Notes under the pieces: generated by a model | Told to the model about the DNA's origin: nothing | Database searches by the model: none | Seen by the model: the letters and a program-made list of their open reading frames with translations, nothing else | In this document: one piece after another, positions 17,684 through 26,249 of the stretch | Position numbering within the stretch: position 1 is the stretch's first letter | Layout: each line of letters opens with the position of its first letter | Program-made: the position numbers and the translations under genes | Source of the DNA: Streptomyces bauhiniae | GTDB taxonomy: Bacteria > Actinomycetota > Actinomycetes > Streptomycetales > Streptomycetaceae | Direction of reading: 5' to 3' | Length of the DNA stretch: 64,000 bases | NCBI RefSeq assembly: GCF_004784475.1 | Contig: NZ_SRRT01000004.1 | Location: forward strand, 372,001 to 436,000

Positions 17684-18411
17684 GCGAGCCCCGCCACCAG
17701 TTCCGCCACCGACTTGCGGCGGCCGGTGTAGAACGGCACCTCTTCGCGGACGTGCATCCGGGCCTCGGAGGCGCGCAGGTGACGCATGAGGTCGACGATG
17801 CGGTACAGCTCGTCGGCCTCGAAGGCGAGCATCCACTCGTAGTCGCCCAGCGAGAAGGAGGCCACCGTGTTGGCCCGCACGTCCGGGTAGCCGCGGGCCA
17901 TCTTGCCGTGGTCGGCGAGCATGCGGCGGCGGTCCTCGTCGGGCAGCAGGTACCAGTCGTAGGAGCGCACGAAGGGGTAGACGCTCACGTAGTTGCGGGG
18001 CGTCTCGTCGGCGAGGAACGCCGGGATGTGCGAGCGGTTGAACTCGGCGGGGCGGTGCAGCGCCATGTTCGACCACACCGGGTCGAGCGCGCGGCCCAGC
18101 TTGGTGCGGCGGAAGAGGTTGTACGCCTCCTGGAGCTGGTCGGCGGTCTCGGCGTGCCACCAGATCATCAGGTCGGCGTCGGCGCGCAGGCCGGAGACGT
18201 CGTAGGTGCCGCGGACCGTGACGTCCTTCGCGGCGAGCTGGTCGAACAGCTCCTGGACCTCGTCGGCGTAGCCCGCGCGGTCCTCCGGCAGCACGTCCTT
18301 CAGCTTGAAGACGGACCACAGGGTGTAGCGGATGACCTCGTTGAGGTCCTTGGCCAGCTTGCCCTTGTTCGGGATGCGGCCGGGCTCGGTGGTGGGGGCG
18401 TCGTCACTCAT
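17680..18411 (-). CDS. hemQ: Coproheme decarboxylase HemQ (ChdC)
   Basis: Last step of the coproporphyrin-dependent heme pathway: oxidative decarboxylation of coproheme to heme b using peroxide. The 243-residue chlorite-dismutase-family protein has the expected [13 protein letters not shown] with probable catalytic Tyr145, and [14 protein letters not shown] with probable proximal His168. It follows hemY by 5 nt in an apparent hemY-hemQ operon, and its stop overlaps that of the convergent peptidase. HemQ is diagnostic of the Gram-positive route. Confidence 0.95.
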   Translation of the reverse strand: MSDDAPTTEPGRIPNKGKLAKDLNEVIRYTLWSVFKLKDVLPEDRAGYADEVQELFDQLAAKDVTVRGTYDVSGLRADADLMIWWHAETADQLQEAYNLFRRTKLGRALDPVWSNMALHRPAEFNRSHIPAFLADETPRNYVSVYPFVRSYDWYLLPDEDRRRMLADHGKMARGYPDVRANTVASFSLGDYEWMLAFEADELYRIVDLMRHLRASEARMHVREEVPFYTGRRKSVAELVAGLA

Positions 18412-18416
18412 GCCCC

Positions 18417-19862
18417 CTATTCTCCCGCTCCGCCGTGCAGGCTCTGCACCGGGTTGGCCGTCAGCTCACGCACCCCGGCGAGGTCGCCGCCGAGCTGGTC
18501 GACGGCCGCGTACGCACTGGCGATGCAGGCCGGGATGCCCACACCGTCGTACTGCGCGCCGCACACCGCGAGGCCGGGCAGCTTGGCGATGTGCTCGCGG
18601 ACGCGGGCCACGCGCGCGTGGTGGCCGACCGGGTACTGCGGCAGGCCGTCGGTCCAGCGGGTGACGCGGGTGGCGACGGGGGCGGCGTCCAGGCCGGTCG
18701 CGGCACGCAGGTCGTGCCGGGCGACCTGGACGAGTCCGGCGTCGTCGCGCTGGAGGATCTCGGTCTCGTGGTGACGGCCGACCGAGGTGCGCACCACCAG
18801 CAGGTCAGGGTCCTCGGCGCCGACCCAGCCCCACTTCTGGGAGGCGAAGGTCGCGGCCTTGATGGTGCGGCCGTCCACCGGCGGCACCAGGAACCCGCTG
18901 CCCTCGGGCAGGGCGGCGTCGGCGCGGCGGTAGGCGAGGGTGATCAGAGCCATGGAGGCGTACTCCACGGCGGCCAGCTCGGCGGCGGCCCCCGGGGCCT
19001 CGGCGCGCAGCAGCGCCGACGCGGCGGGCGCGGGTACGGCGACCACGACCGCGTCCGCCCGCAGCGTGCGGTCCCCGGCCGTGACGCGCCAGCCGGTGCC
19101 GTCCCGGCGCAGCTCGCTCACCGGGGTGCGGGTGAGGATCTCGCCGCCGCGCGTCCGTACCGCGTCGGCGACGGCGAGCGGGAGGGTGCCGACGCCGCCC
19201 TCGATGCCGAGGAAGACCGGGCCGGTCTGTCCCGCTTCGGCGGCCTTGGCCTGGAGGGACCGGACGGCGGCGGTGAGGGTGTCGTGGGCGCGGGCGGCCT
19301 GGTAGAGCTGGGGGACGGCCGAGCGCAGGGAGAGCCGGTAGGCGTCGCCCGCGTACACCCCGCCGAGCAGGGGTTCCACCAGCCGGTCGACGACCTCGCG
19401 GCCCATCCGGGCGGCGACGTACTCGCCCACGGCCACGTCGTCACCGACCTCGGTGGGCGGCAGTCCGGCGTCCCGCTCGATCCGGGCCAGGCCCTCGGCG
19501 GAGAGCAGGCCGGAGAGGGCGGCGGCGGCGCCGGGTACGCCCATGACATGGCCCTTGGGCATGGGACGCAGGGCGTCCCGGGTCCAGATCGAGGCGGTCG
19601 CGGTGGACGGGGGCTGGAGGCGGTCGCCGAGGCCCACCTCGCGGGCGAGGCCCACCGCTTCGGGGCGGCGGGCGAGCATCGACTCGGCGCCGAGGTCGAC
19701 CCTCAGGCCCGCGATCTCGCCGGGCAGCAGCTTGCCGCCGACGCGGTCGGTGGCCTCCAGCACGGTCACCCGCGCGCCGCGCGCGAGCGCCCGGTGGGCG
19801 GCGGCCAGTCCGGCGACACCGGCTCCGATGACGACGACATGGCCCTTGCTCGCTGCGCTCAT
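18417..19862 (-). CDS. hemY: Coproporphyrinogen III oxidase (protoporphyrinogen oxidase-like) HemY/CgoX
   Basis: A 481-residue FAD enzyme that oxidises coproporphyrinogen III to coproporphyrin III. N-terminal dinucleotide-binding motif [37 protein letters not shown], a mid-protein [10 protein letters not shown], and a C-terminal FAD motif near [21 protein letters not shown]. The ATG at 19862 has GTGGGGGGC upstream; the open frame continues to 20021 without family similarity. With HemQ and the nearby HemE it forms part of the heme set, lacking only the ferrochelatase-type step in this window. Confidence 0.94.
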   Translation of the reverse strand: MSAASKGHVVVIGAGVAGLAAAHRALARGARVTVLEATDRVGGKLLPGEIAGLRVDLGAESMLARRPEAVGLAREVGLGDRLQPPSTATASIWTRDALRPMPKGHVMGVPGAAAALSGLLSAEGLARIERDAGLPPTEVGDDVAVGEYVAARMGREVVDRLVEPLLGGVYAGDAYRLSLRSAVPQLYQAARAHDTLTAAVRSLQAKAAEAGQTGPVFLGIEGGVGTLPLAVADAVRTRGGEILTRTPVSELRRDGTGWRVTAGDRTLRADAVVVAVPAPAASALLRAEAPGAAAELAAVEYASMALITLAYRRADAALPEGSGFLVPPVDGRTIKAATFASQKWGWVGAEDPDLLVVRTSVGRHHETEILQRDDAGLVQVARHDLRAATGLDAAPVATRVTRWTDGLPQYPVGHHARVARVREHIAKLPGLAVCGAQYDGVGIPACIASAYAAVDQLGGDLAGVRELTANPVQSLHGGAGE

Positions 19863-19914
19863 GCCCCCCACTCTCTCAGACCCCGTAGGGCGTCCCGGTG
19901 CCCGGTACGTCACC

Positions 19915-19969
19915 GGACCGTGACCGCATCGGGACCGTAGCGCGCGGCCGTTCCCGCAGGCCGGACCGT
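19915..19969. promoter_or_regulatory. Three direct repeats of GGACCGT in the hemY/DUF4349 divergent region
   Basis: GGACCGT occurs at 19915-19921, 19932-19938 and 19963-19969, same orientation, in the 149-bp gap between divergent starts. Start-to-start distances are 17 and 31 bp. Possible direct-repeat operator; no regulator assigned. Confidence 0.35.
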
Positions 19970-20011
19970 CTAAGGAGGAACAGCACCGCATCTCATCGGG
20001 GGGTAACCGAC

Positions 20012-20941
20012 ATGCGTACACAGGTCCGGGTCCTGGCGGGGGTCCTGCTCGCCGCTTCGCTCGCGCTCGCCGGGTGCAGCGAGTCGGGCGGCGACTCCAA
20101 GTCGTCCTACGCCGACGCCCCGAGCGCCGCCCAGGGCGCGGGCGGTGGCGCGGCCGAGGACGGCAAGTCCGCCCGCCGCGCGCCCCGGCTCGCGCCGAGC
20201 GTGATCCGCACCGCCTCCCTGGAGGTGGAGGTGCGGGACGTGCCCGGCGCGCTGGCCAAGGCCCGCCAGGTCACCGAGGACGCGGGCGGCTACGTCGGCG
20301 AGGAGAGCACCGACCGGGACGACGACGGCAGCGAGCGCACCCGTGTCGTGCTGCGGGTTCCCTCCGAGCGGTACGCGGAGGTGCTCGGCTCGCTCCAGGG
20401 CACCGGCAAGCTGCTGCGGCGCACCGCGCGGGCGCAGGACGTCACCGACCAGGTGGTGGACGTGGACAGCCGGATCAAGTCGCAGCGGGCCAGCGTCGCG
20501 CGGGTCCGGGAGCTGATGGACCGGGCGGACAAGCTGACCGACGTGGTCGCGCTGGAGGGCGAGCTGAGCAGCCGGGAGGCCGACCTGGAGGCGGTGCTGG
20601 CCCAGCAGGCGTCGCTGAAGGACCGTACGGGCCTGGCGACCATCACCCTGTCGCTGGCGGGGAAGGGCGCGCACGCGAGTGCCGGTGACGACACGCCCGG
20701 CTTCCTGGACGCGCTGTCGGGCGGCTGGCACGCGTTTCTGACGATGCTGCGCTGGATCGCGCTGGTGGTGGGCGCGGTGCTGCCGTTCGCTGCGCTGCTC
20801 GCGCTGCTGGTGTTCCTGTGGCGCCGGGTGGTCCGCCCCCAGCTCCCGCGCCGCCCGGCGCCCACGCCCGTATCGGGCTCGCTGCCGCAGGCGCGGCCGG
20901 TGTCGGAGGGCGGCGCGCCGGTCTCCGGCGAGCACAAGTGA
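20012..20941 (+). CDS. DUF4349 domain-containing lipoprotein
   Basis: A 309-residue envelope protein. Signal peptide with lipobox LALAGC, a Ser/Ala/Gly linker, then a DUF4349 domain (VIRTASLEVEVRDVPGALAKARQVTEDAGGYVGEE ... RVVLRVPSERYAEVLGSL). A coiled-coil-like section (VDVDSRIKSQRASVARVRELMDRADKLTDVVALEGELSSREADLEA) follows, and one C-terminal transmembrane helix (LRWIALVVGAVLPFAALLALLVFLW) with a basic cytoplasmic tail. Anchored at both ends, it probably spans the cell-wall side of the membrane. The biological role of the family is not established. Confidence 0.88.
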   Translation: MRTQVRVLAGVLLAASLALAGCSESGGDSKSSYADAPSAAQGAGGGAAEDGKSARRAPRLAPSVIRTASLEVEVRDVPGALAKARQVTEDAGGYVGEESTDRDDDGSERTRVVLRVPSERYAEVLGSLQGTGKLLRRTARAQDVTDQVVDVDSRIKSQRASVARVRELMDRADKLTDVVALEGELSSREADLEAVLAQQASLKDRTGLATITLSLAGKGAHASAGDDTPGFLDALSGGWHAFLTMLRWIALVVGAVLPFAALLALLVFLWRRVVRPQLPRRPAPTPVSGSLPQARPVSEGGAPVSGEHK

Positions 20942-20978
20942 CGAGGCGTCAGCATCTCGCGCCCCGTAGCTTGTTCCC

Positions 20979-22367
20979 ATGGACAAGCGTGAGGGGCCCG
21001 AGCGGCTGGTCGTGATCGGCGGCGACGCCGCGGGAATGGCCGCGGCGTCGCAGGCCCGCCGGCTGCGGAAACCGGACGAGCTGGAGATCGTGGCGTTCGA
21101 ACGCACCCACTTCACCTCGTACTCGGCGTGCGGCATCCCCTACTGGGTGGGCGGCGCCGTCGAGGACCGCGACCAGCTCGTCGCGCGTACCCCGGAGGAG
21201 CACCGGGAGCGGCACATCGACCTCCGGCTGCGCACGGAGGTGACGGAGATCGACGTGGCCGGGCGCCGGGTGCGGGCGCACGACCTGGAGTCCGGCAACG
21301 AGTACTGGACCTCGTACGACAAGCTGGTCATCGCCACCGGGGCGCGGCCGATCCGGCCGGACATGCCGGGGGCGGACGCGGCCGGGGTGCACGGGGTGCA
21401 GACCCTGGACGACGGGCAGTCGCTGATCGACACGCTGACCCGTACCGAGGGCCGGCGCGCGGTGGTCGTCGGCGCGGGCTACATCGGTGTGGAGATGGCC
21501 GAGGCACTGCTCCGGCGGGGCTTCGAGGTGACGGTGGTCAACCGGGGCGCGGAGCCGACGGCGACGCTCGATCCCGACATGGGCCGGCTGGTGCGGCGGG
21601 CCATGGAGGGCATGGGGATCACCATGGTCGACGACACCGAGGTGACCGGCCTGCGCACCGGCGAGGACGGCCGGGTGCGGGCGGTCGTCACCAAGGACGC
21701 GGAGTATCCGGCCGACGTGGTCGTCATGGGCATCGGCGTGGAGCCGGTGACCGGCCTCGCCCGCGAGGCGGGGCTCCCGCTGGGCGCGCACGGCGGACTC
21801 CTCACCGACCTCGCCATGCGGGTGCGCGGCCATACGGACATCTGGGCGGGCGGTGACTGCGTGGAGGTGCTGAACCTGGTCTCCGGGCAGGAGCAGTACA
21901 TCCCGCTCGGCACGCACGCCAACAAGCACGGGCAGGTCATCGGCACCAACGTGGGCGGCGGTTACGCCACCTTCCCCGGTGTCGTCGGCACCGCCGTCAG
22001 CAAGGTCTGCGAGCTGGAGATCGCCCGCACCGGCCTGCGCGAACGCGACGCCCGCCGGGCCGGCCTCCAGTACGAGGCGGTCGTCATCGAGTCGACCAGC
22101 CGCGCCGGCTACTACCCCGACGCCTCCCCCATGACCGTCAAGATGATCGCCGAACGCAACACCGGCCGCCTCCTCGGCGTCCAGATCATCGGCGGCGAGG
22201 GCGCCGGCAAACGCGTCGACATCGCAGCGGTAGCCCTGACCGCCGCCATGACGGTGGAACAGATGACCGCCCTCGACCTCGGCTACGCCCCACCCTTCTC
22301 CCCCGTCTGGGACCCGGTCCTCGTAGCGGCCCGCAAGGCGGTACGCAAGGTCCGCGAGACCAGCTAG
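20979..22367 (+). CDS. CoA-disulfide reductase-like FAD/NAD(P) oxidoreductase
   Basis: A 462-residue pyridine-nucleotide disulfide oxidoreductase. FAD motif VVIGGDAAGMAAASQARR, active-site region SYSACGIPYWVGG with the single redox cysteine (Cys51) typical of CoA-disulfide reductase/NADH oxidase relatives, NAD(P) motif VVVGAGYIGVEMAEALL near residue 165, and a dimerisation domain with LDLGYAPPFSPVWDP. Actinobacteria use mycothiol, so the disulfide substrate is uncertain; CoA-disulfide, NADH oxidation and polysulfide reduction are all possible. Its TAG stop overlaps that of the convergent next gene (CTAG). Confidence 0.87.
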   Translation: MDKREGPERLVVIGGDAAGMAAASQARRLRKPDELEIVAFERTHFTSYSACGIPYWVGGAVEDRDQLVARTPEEHRERHIDLRLRTEVTEIDVAGRRVRAHDLESGNEYWTSYDKLVIATGARPIRPDMPGADAAGVHGVQTLDDGQSLIDTLTRTEGRRAVVVGAGYIGVEMAEALLRRGFEVTVVNRGAEPTATLDPDMGRLVRRAMEGMGITMVDDTEVTGLRTGEDGRVRAVVTKDAEYPADVVVMGIGVEPVTGLAREAGLPLGAHGGLLTDLAMRVRGHTDIWAGGDCVEVLNLVSGQEQYIPLGTHANKHGQVIGTNVGGGYATFPGVVGTAVSKVCELEIARTGLRERDARRAGLQYEAVVIESTSRAGYYPDASPMTVKMIAERNTGRLLGVQIIGGEGAGKRVDIAAVALTAAMTVEQMTALDLGYAPPFSPVWDPVLVAARKAVRKVRETS

Positions 22368-23191
22368 CGCCGACCCGGCCGCACCCGCTCGACGCGGTCG
22401 AGGCCCCCGTCGAGCAAGTCCTGGTGTCCGATGGAGAAGTCCCCGTTGGGCAGTGCCGGCCCGTCCCCGTACTTCCGCCCCACCACGGCACCGGGCAGAA
22501 ACGCCCGCAGCCGGTGCCGCATGTCCGCCGGGTACTCGACGGGCACCCCCCACCCGTCGGGTGCCTGATCACTGGAGAACAGCACCCAGTGATCCACCAG
22601 CACGTCCGCGTCCGGGTCCGGTGCCCCACCGGTGTGACAGTCCAGGGCGGGCGCGGTCAGCCGGTCCGGATCAAGAGGCGGGTACCAGAGCAGCAACGGC
22701 TTGGCCCGCCGCGCGTCGGCGTTGTCGAAACAGCAGACGGCGAAGGTGTGATGGGGAAAGTGCTCGGCGTAGAACCGCAGCAACTCCGGGTCCAGCCGCG
22801 GCCGCCGATGCGCGGGCACCCGGCCCAGCACGGCCGGCAGCGCCGTCGGGTCGTCCGCGAGCAGGACTGTGTACACGTCGTGCTCGAAGACCTGAACGGC
22901 CTCCGCCTCCGCGCCCATCCACGCGATCCCCTCGTCCCGGACGGCGGCGGTCTCGACCGCGTCGACCATCCGTCGCAGCACGTCCGCGCTGCGTCCGGCG
23001 GAGAGGAAGTGCCGCTCCGTGAGCCGCCCGGCGACGGGCAGGTGCAGCACCATGGCGTTCGGCCCCTCCGCCAGGTTCACCGCGGTGTTCTGGTAGCCGA
23101 GCACATGGATCAGGCCGTGTTCGGGGTGCTCCCGCCGCCCGCAGTACACGATCGTCCCCGAGAAGTCGGCAGCGCCGGTCGAGATGCACAT
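22364..23191 (-). CDS. Conserved hypothetical protein
   Basis: A soluble protein of about 275 residues from the ATG at 23191 (MCISTGAADFSGTIVYCG). I do not recognise the family with certainty. The N-terminal half (GLIHVLGYQNTAVNLAEGPNAMVLHLPVAG) and a His/Cys-containing middle (FYAEHFPHHTFAVCCFDNADARRAKPLLLWYPPLDPDRLTAPALD) look like an ordered globular enzyme-like fold without signal peptide or membrane segment. Streptomyces homologues are known to me only as hypothetical. Convergent with the flavoprotein gene and divergent from the rhomboid gene, so probably monocistronic. Confidence 0.7.
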   Translation of the reverse strand: MCISTGAADFSGTIVYCGRREHPEHGLIHVLGYQNTAVNLAEGPNAMVLHLPVAGRLTERHFLSAGRSADVLRRMVDAVETAAVRDEGIAWMGAEAEAVQVFEHDVYTVLLADDPTALPAVLGRVPAHRRPRLDPELLRFYAEHFPHHTFAVCCFDNADARRAKPLLLWYPPLDPDRLTAPALDCHTGGAPDPDADVLVDHWVLFSSDQAPDGWGVPVEYPADMRHRLRAFLPGAVVGRKYGDGPALPNGDFSIGHQDLLDGGLDRVERVRPGRR

Positions 23192-23256
23192 GACGGCAAG
23201 GTACCGGGCAGTGCCGTTCACGGATTCACATGGTGTCGCCGGGGCACTAATCCTGT

Positions 23257-24084
23257 GTGGTCATACCCGTCCATGACGTCAATCCCGCGCGTCGCACGCC
23301 GTATGTGACGTACGCGCTCATCGCCGCCAGTGTGCTGGTGTTCCTGCTGACGCCCGGTGCGGCCGGGGCGGCGAGCGGGGAGAGCCATGTGGCGCAGCTG
23401 TGTCAGTTGCACGCGTTCATGGATCATTACGCGGCGATCCCGCGGGAGATGATCCATGGTCAGCTGCCCCGGCTGGTGCCGACCGGGCAGGTGGGGACCG
23501 GGGAGGCCGGGCCGGGGTGTGTGATGGGGGTGCCGGGGTACGACAAGTCGCCGGCGCTGTCGGTCGTCACGGCGATGTTCCTGCACGGGGGCTGGCTGCA
23601 CCTGCTGGGCAACATGCTGTTCCTGCTGATCTTCGGCAACAACGTCGAGGACCGCATGGGCCACGTCCGCTTCGCGCTGTTCTACCTCGTCTGCGGCTAC
23701 GCGGCGAGCTACGGCTTCGCCCTGCTGAACGCCGACTCCGGTGACCCGCTGATCGGCGCGTCCGGCGCGATCGCGGGGGTGCTCGGCGCCTACTTGGTGC
23801 TGTATCCGAAGGCCAGGGTGTGGGTACTGGTCCCGTTCCTGATCTTCCTGCCGCTGAGGCTGCCCGCCTGGATCGTGCTGGGCTTCTGGTTCGGCCTCCA
23901 GGCCGTGTACTCCTCGGGGCGCGGCGTCGAGGCCGGCTCCGGCACGGTGGCGTACGCGGCGCACGTCGTCGGCTTCGTGGCCGGCATGCTGCTCGCCTGG
24001 CCGCTGAAGGCCGGCACCCCGCCCCCGCCGGAGCCGGGCAGCCTGCTGTTCGGCAGGCGGGCCCGGCACCGTCAGGCGTGGTGA
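23257..24084 (+). CDS. Rhomboid family intramembrane serine protease
   Basis: A 275-residue multi-pass membrane protein with about six hydrophobic segments. Rhomboid hallmarks are FLHGGWLHLLGNMLFLLIFGNNVEDRMG (loop 1 and helix 2), the nucleophile in GASGAIAGVLGAYL (Ser169) and the helix-6 histidine in YAAHVVGFVAG (His236), so the catalytic dyad is intact. An insert between helix 1 and loop 1 (about residues 44-98) faces outside. The start is GTG at 23257. Substrates unknown. Confidence 0.93.
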   Translation: MVIPVHDVNPARRTPYVTYALIAASVLVFLLTPGAAGAASGESHVAQLCQLHAFMDHYAAIPREMIHGQLPRLVPTGQVGTGEAGPGCVMGVPGYDKSPALSVVTAMFLHGGWLHLLGNMLFLLIFGNNVEDRMGHVRFALFYLVCGYAASYGFALLNADSGDPLIGASGAIAGVLGAYLVLYPKARVWVLVPFLIFLPLRLPAWIVLGFWFGLQAVYSSGRGVEAGSGTVAYAAHVVGFVAGMLLAWPLKAGTPPPPEPGSLLFGRRARHRQAW

Positions 24085-24094
24085 GCGGACGAGG

Positions 24095-25162
24095 TCAGCG
24101 GGCGCTCGCGGTGTGGACGTAGTCGACCAGGTGGGTCAGCGCGTCCGGCTCGATGTTCGGCATGACGCCGTGGCCGAGGTTGAAGACGTGCCCCTCCAGA
24201 CCGGCGGCCGCGTCCAGCACCTCCTGCGCCTTGGCCTCCACCGTCTTGCGGTCGGTGAACAGCACCGTCGGGTCGAGGTTGCCCTGGAGCGCCTTGCCGG
24301 GTCCGACCCGGCGCGCGGCCTCGTCCAGCGGGACCCGCCAGTCGACGCCGACGACGTCCGCGCCCGCGTCGCCCATGAGCTTCAGCAGCTCACCGGTGCC
24401 GACGCCGAAGTGGATGCGCGGCACGCCGTAACCCGCGACGGCGTCGAAGACCTTCGCGGAGGCCGGCATCACCGAGGCGCGGTAGTCGGCGGGGGCCAGC
24501 GCGCCCGCCCAGGAGTCGAAGAGCTGCACCGCCGAGGCACCGGCCTCGATCTGCACCTTCAGGAACGCGGCCGTGATGTCCGCGAGGCGGTCCAGCAGGT
24601 CGGCCCACAGCTCGGGGTCGCCGTACATCATCGCCTTGGCGTTCTCGTACGTGCGCGAGGGGCCGCCCTCGACCAGGTAGCTGGCCAGGGTGAAGGGAGC
24701 GCCCGCGAAGCCGATCAGCGGGGTGGACCCCAGCTCACCGGTGAGCATGCGGACCGCCTCGGTGACGTAGGACACGTCCTCCGGGGTGAGGTCGCGCAGC
24801 CGGGCGAGGTCGGCGCGGGTGCGCACCGGCTCGGCGACGACCGGGCCGACGCCGGGCTTGATGTCGAGGTCGATACCGATGGCCTTGAGCGGGACGACGA
24901 TGTCGCTGTAGAAGACCGCCGCGTCCACGTCGTGCCGGCGCACCGGCTGCAGCGTGATCTCGGTGACCAGCTCGGGCCGCGTGCAGGACTCCAGCATCGG
25001 AATGCCCTCGCGCACCTTGCGGTACTCCGGCAGGGACCGGCCGGCCTGACGCATGAACCACACCGGGGTGTGCGGCACGGGCTCACGCCTGCACGCCTTG
25101 AGGAAGGCGCTGTCGTACGTCGCTGTCGGCTGCTGGCCCGTGGGGATCGCGTTGGCACTCAC
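24095..25162 (-). CDS. hemE: Uroporphyrinogen III decarboxylase HemE
   Basis: Cytoplasmic enzyme that removes four acetate carboxyls from uroporphyrinogen III to give coproporphyrinogen III, the substrate of the HemY homologue 5 kb away. The 355-residue length is standard. The N-terminal signature [16 protein letters not shown], the Asp of [14 protein letters not shown] and the GNLDPTVLF and [10 protein letters not shown] motifs are all present. The start is a GTG at 25162 (VSANAIPTG). Divergent from the DUF3000 gene. Confidence 0.97.
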   Translation of the reverse strand: MSANAIPTGQQPTATYDSAFLKACRREPVPHTPVWFMRQAGRSLPEYRKVREGIPMLESCTRPELVTEITLQPVRRHDVDAAVFYSDIVVPLKAIGIDLDIKPGVGPVVAEPVRTRADLARLRDLTPEDVSYVTEAVRMLTGELGSTPLIGFAGAPFTLASYLVEGGPSRTYENAKAMMYGDPELWADLLDRLADITAAFLKVQIEAGASAVQLFDSWAGALAPADYRASVMPASAKVFDAVAGYGVPRIHFGVGTGELLKLMGDAGADVVGVDWRVPLDEAARRVGPGKALQGNLDPTVLFTDRKTVEAKAQEVLDAAAGLEGHVFNLGHGVMPNIEPDALTHLVDYVHTASAR

Positions 25163-25299
25163 GTCGGCAAGTCTCCCACGGCCCGCCGACGAGAAGTGCC
25201 GCCGCCCTCGGGGGGTGTCATGCCCTGCACGAAGGCCCGCTTCCCCTTACTCTTCCCCGCATGGCTGCGGCTCAGGGACGATCGTCGGACGGCACCGGC

Positions 25300-25941
25300 G
25301 GAATGGACGACGTGAAGGACACGCAGGCGAAGCAGAGAGGAGCCGGGGTGCCAGAGGTCCCCCCTGCCTTCGGCAGCGCGGTGGAGGCGCTGCGGAACGC
25401 GCGGCTGCGGCCGCAGGTGGAGGTGGAGCCGACGCCCGCCCCGCAGCGGCTGGCGCCGTACGCGTACGCGCTGGAGGCCGTCGTGCTCGACGGCGAGCAG
25501 GAGCTGGCCGACGGCCGGCTGGTGCTGCTGCACGACCCGGCCGGCCACGACGCCTGGCACGGCACCTTCCGCCTGGTGACGCTGGTACGGGCGGAGCTGG
25601 AGCCCGAGATGGCGGCCGACCCGCTGCTGCCGGAGGTGTGCTGGTCCTGGCTGACCGGCGCGCTCCAGTCGCGCGGGCTGACCTACGGCGAGCCGAGCGG
25701 CACGGTCACCCGCGCCAGCTCCCACTACTTCGGCGGGCTGTCGGAGCGGCCGGCCGCCTCGCAGATCGAGATCCGCGCCTCCTGGACACCGCTCGAAGGG
25801 CTGGGCGGCGTTCCGGACACCGCCGCGCACCTCGCCTCGTGGTGCGATCTGCTGGCCCAGGTCGGCGGCCTGCCCCCGGCCGCGCCGGGCGACGGCTCGG
25901 TGGTGACCCTGCCGCAGCGCAGGGGTCCGCAGTCCCGCTAG
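25300..25941 (+). CDS. DUF3000 family protein
   Basis: A 213-residue soluble acidic protein. The conserved core runs from PPAFGSAVEALRNARLRPQVEVEPTPAPQRLAPYAYALEA through LVLLHDPAGHDAWHGTFRLVTLVRAELEPEMAADPLLPEVCWSWL to the end, matching the actinobacteria-specific DUF3000 family, usually found next to hemE and rnd as here. I chose the ATG at 25300; 25261 is in frame. No function is known. A strong terminator follows 23 nt after the stop. Confidence 0.85.
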   Translation, partial: GMDDVKDTQAKQRGAGVPEVPPAFGSAVEALRNARLRPQVEVEPTPAPQRLAPYAYALEAVVLDGEQELADGRLVLLHDPAGHDAWHGTFRLVTLVRAELEPEMAADPLLPEVCWSWLTGALQSRGLTYGEPSGTVTRASSHYFGGLSERPAASQIEIRASWTPLEGLGGVPDTAAHLASWCDLLAQVGGLPPAAPGDGSVVTLPQRRGPQSR

Positions 25942-25964
25942 CGCCCCCAGGCTGATCATCTTCT

Positions 25965-25998
25965 CAGCGCCCCGCCAAGATCGGCGGGGCGCTGTTTT
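25965..25998 (+). terminator. Intrinsic terminator after the DUF3000 gene
   Basis: A perfect 12-bp stem (CAGCGCCCCGCC at 25965-25976 with 25983-25994), 6-nt loop and TTTT at 25995-25998. It insulates the whiI promoter region downstream. Confidence 0.92.
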
Positions 25999-26121
25999 GT
26001 GATCACTTCCCGAACCATCACTTTGTCGATACGGCCACTTTCCGTACTCGAATCGCCTCACCCCGGAGCCGATTCGATCTTCGGATGATCGATCGCGTGT
26101 CCGAATTGCACAGATTGTGAC

Positions 26122-26135
26122 TCACTAGATCGTGA
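26122..26135. promoter_or_regulatory. TCAC-N6-GTGA inverted repeat upstream of the whiI promoter
   Basis: TCAC at 26122-26125 and GTGA at 26132-26135 lie 8 bp upstream of the putative -35 element in an unusually AT-rich stretch. Candidate operator, possibly for a BldM/WhiI-class regulator; the protein is not identified by sequence alone. Confidence 0.4.
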
Positions 26136-26143
26136 TCATTCTC

Positions 26144-26171
26144 TAAAGGCGGACGGGTTTGCTGCCGAAGA
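26144..26171 (+). promoter_or_regulatory. Putative sigma-WhiG (sigma-28-type) promoter of whiI
   Basis: TAAA at 26144-26147, 16 bp, then GCCGAAGA at 26164-26171. The sigma-28/WhiG consensus is TAAA-N15/16-GCCGATAA, so the -35 is exact and the -10 matches 6 of 8. It sits 79 bp before the GTG of whiI, a gene known in S. coelicolor to be transcribed by WhiG. Confidence 0.78.
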
Positions 26172-26249
26172 CGACTGTGACCTTGAAAGCACGGTTCCCC
26201 CCGGCTTCTTCCCCACAAGCCGGCCCCGTCCCCCCACCCAGGAGGCCTG

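Noticed and set aside
14906..18319. Very long open frame on the minus strand antisense to the DUF692, TIGR04222 and peptidase genes
   Set aside because: Arg/Gly/Ala-rich translation without domains; the plus-strand genes have clear family motifs. High-GC codon bias opens such frames.
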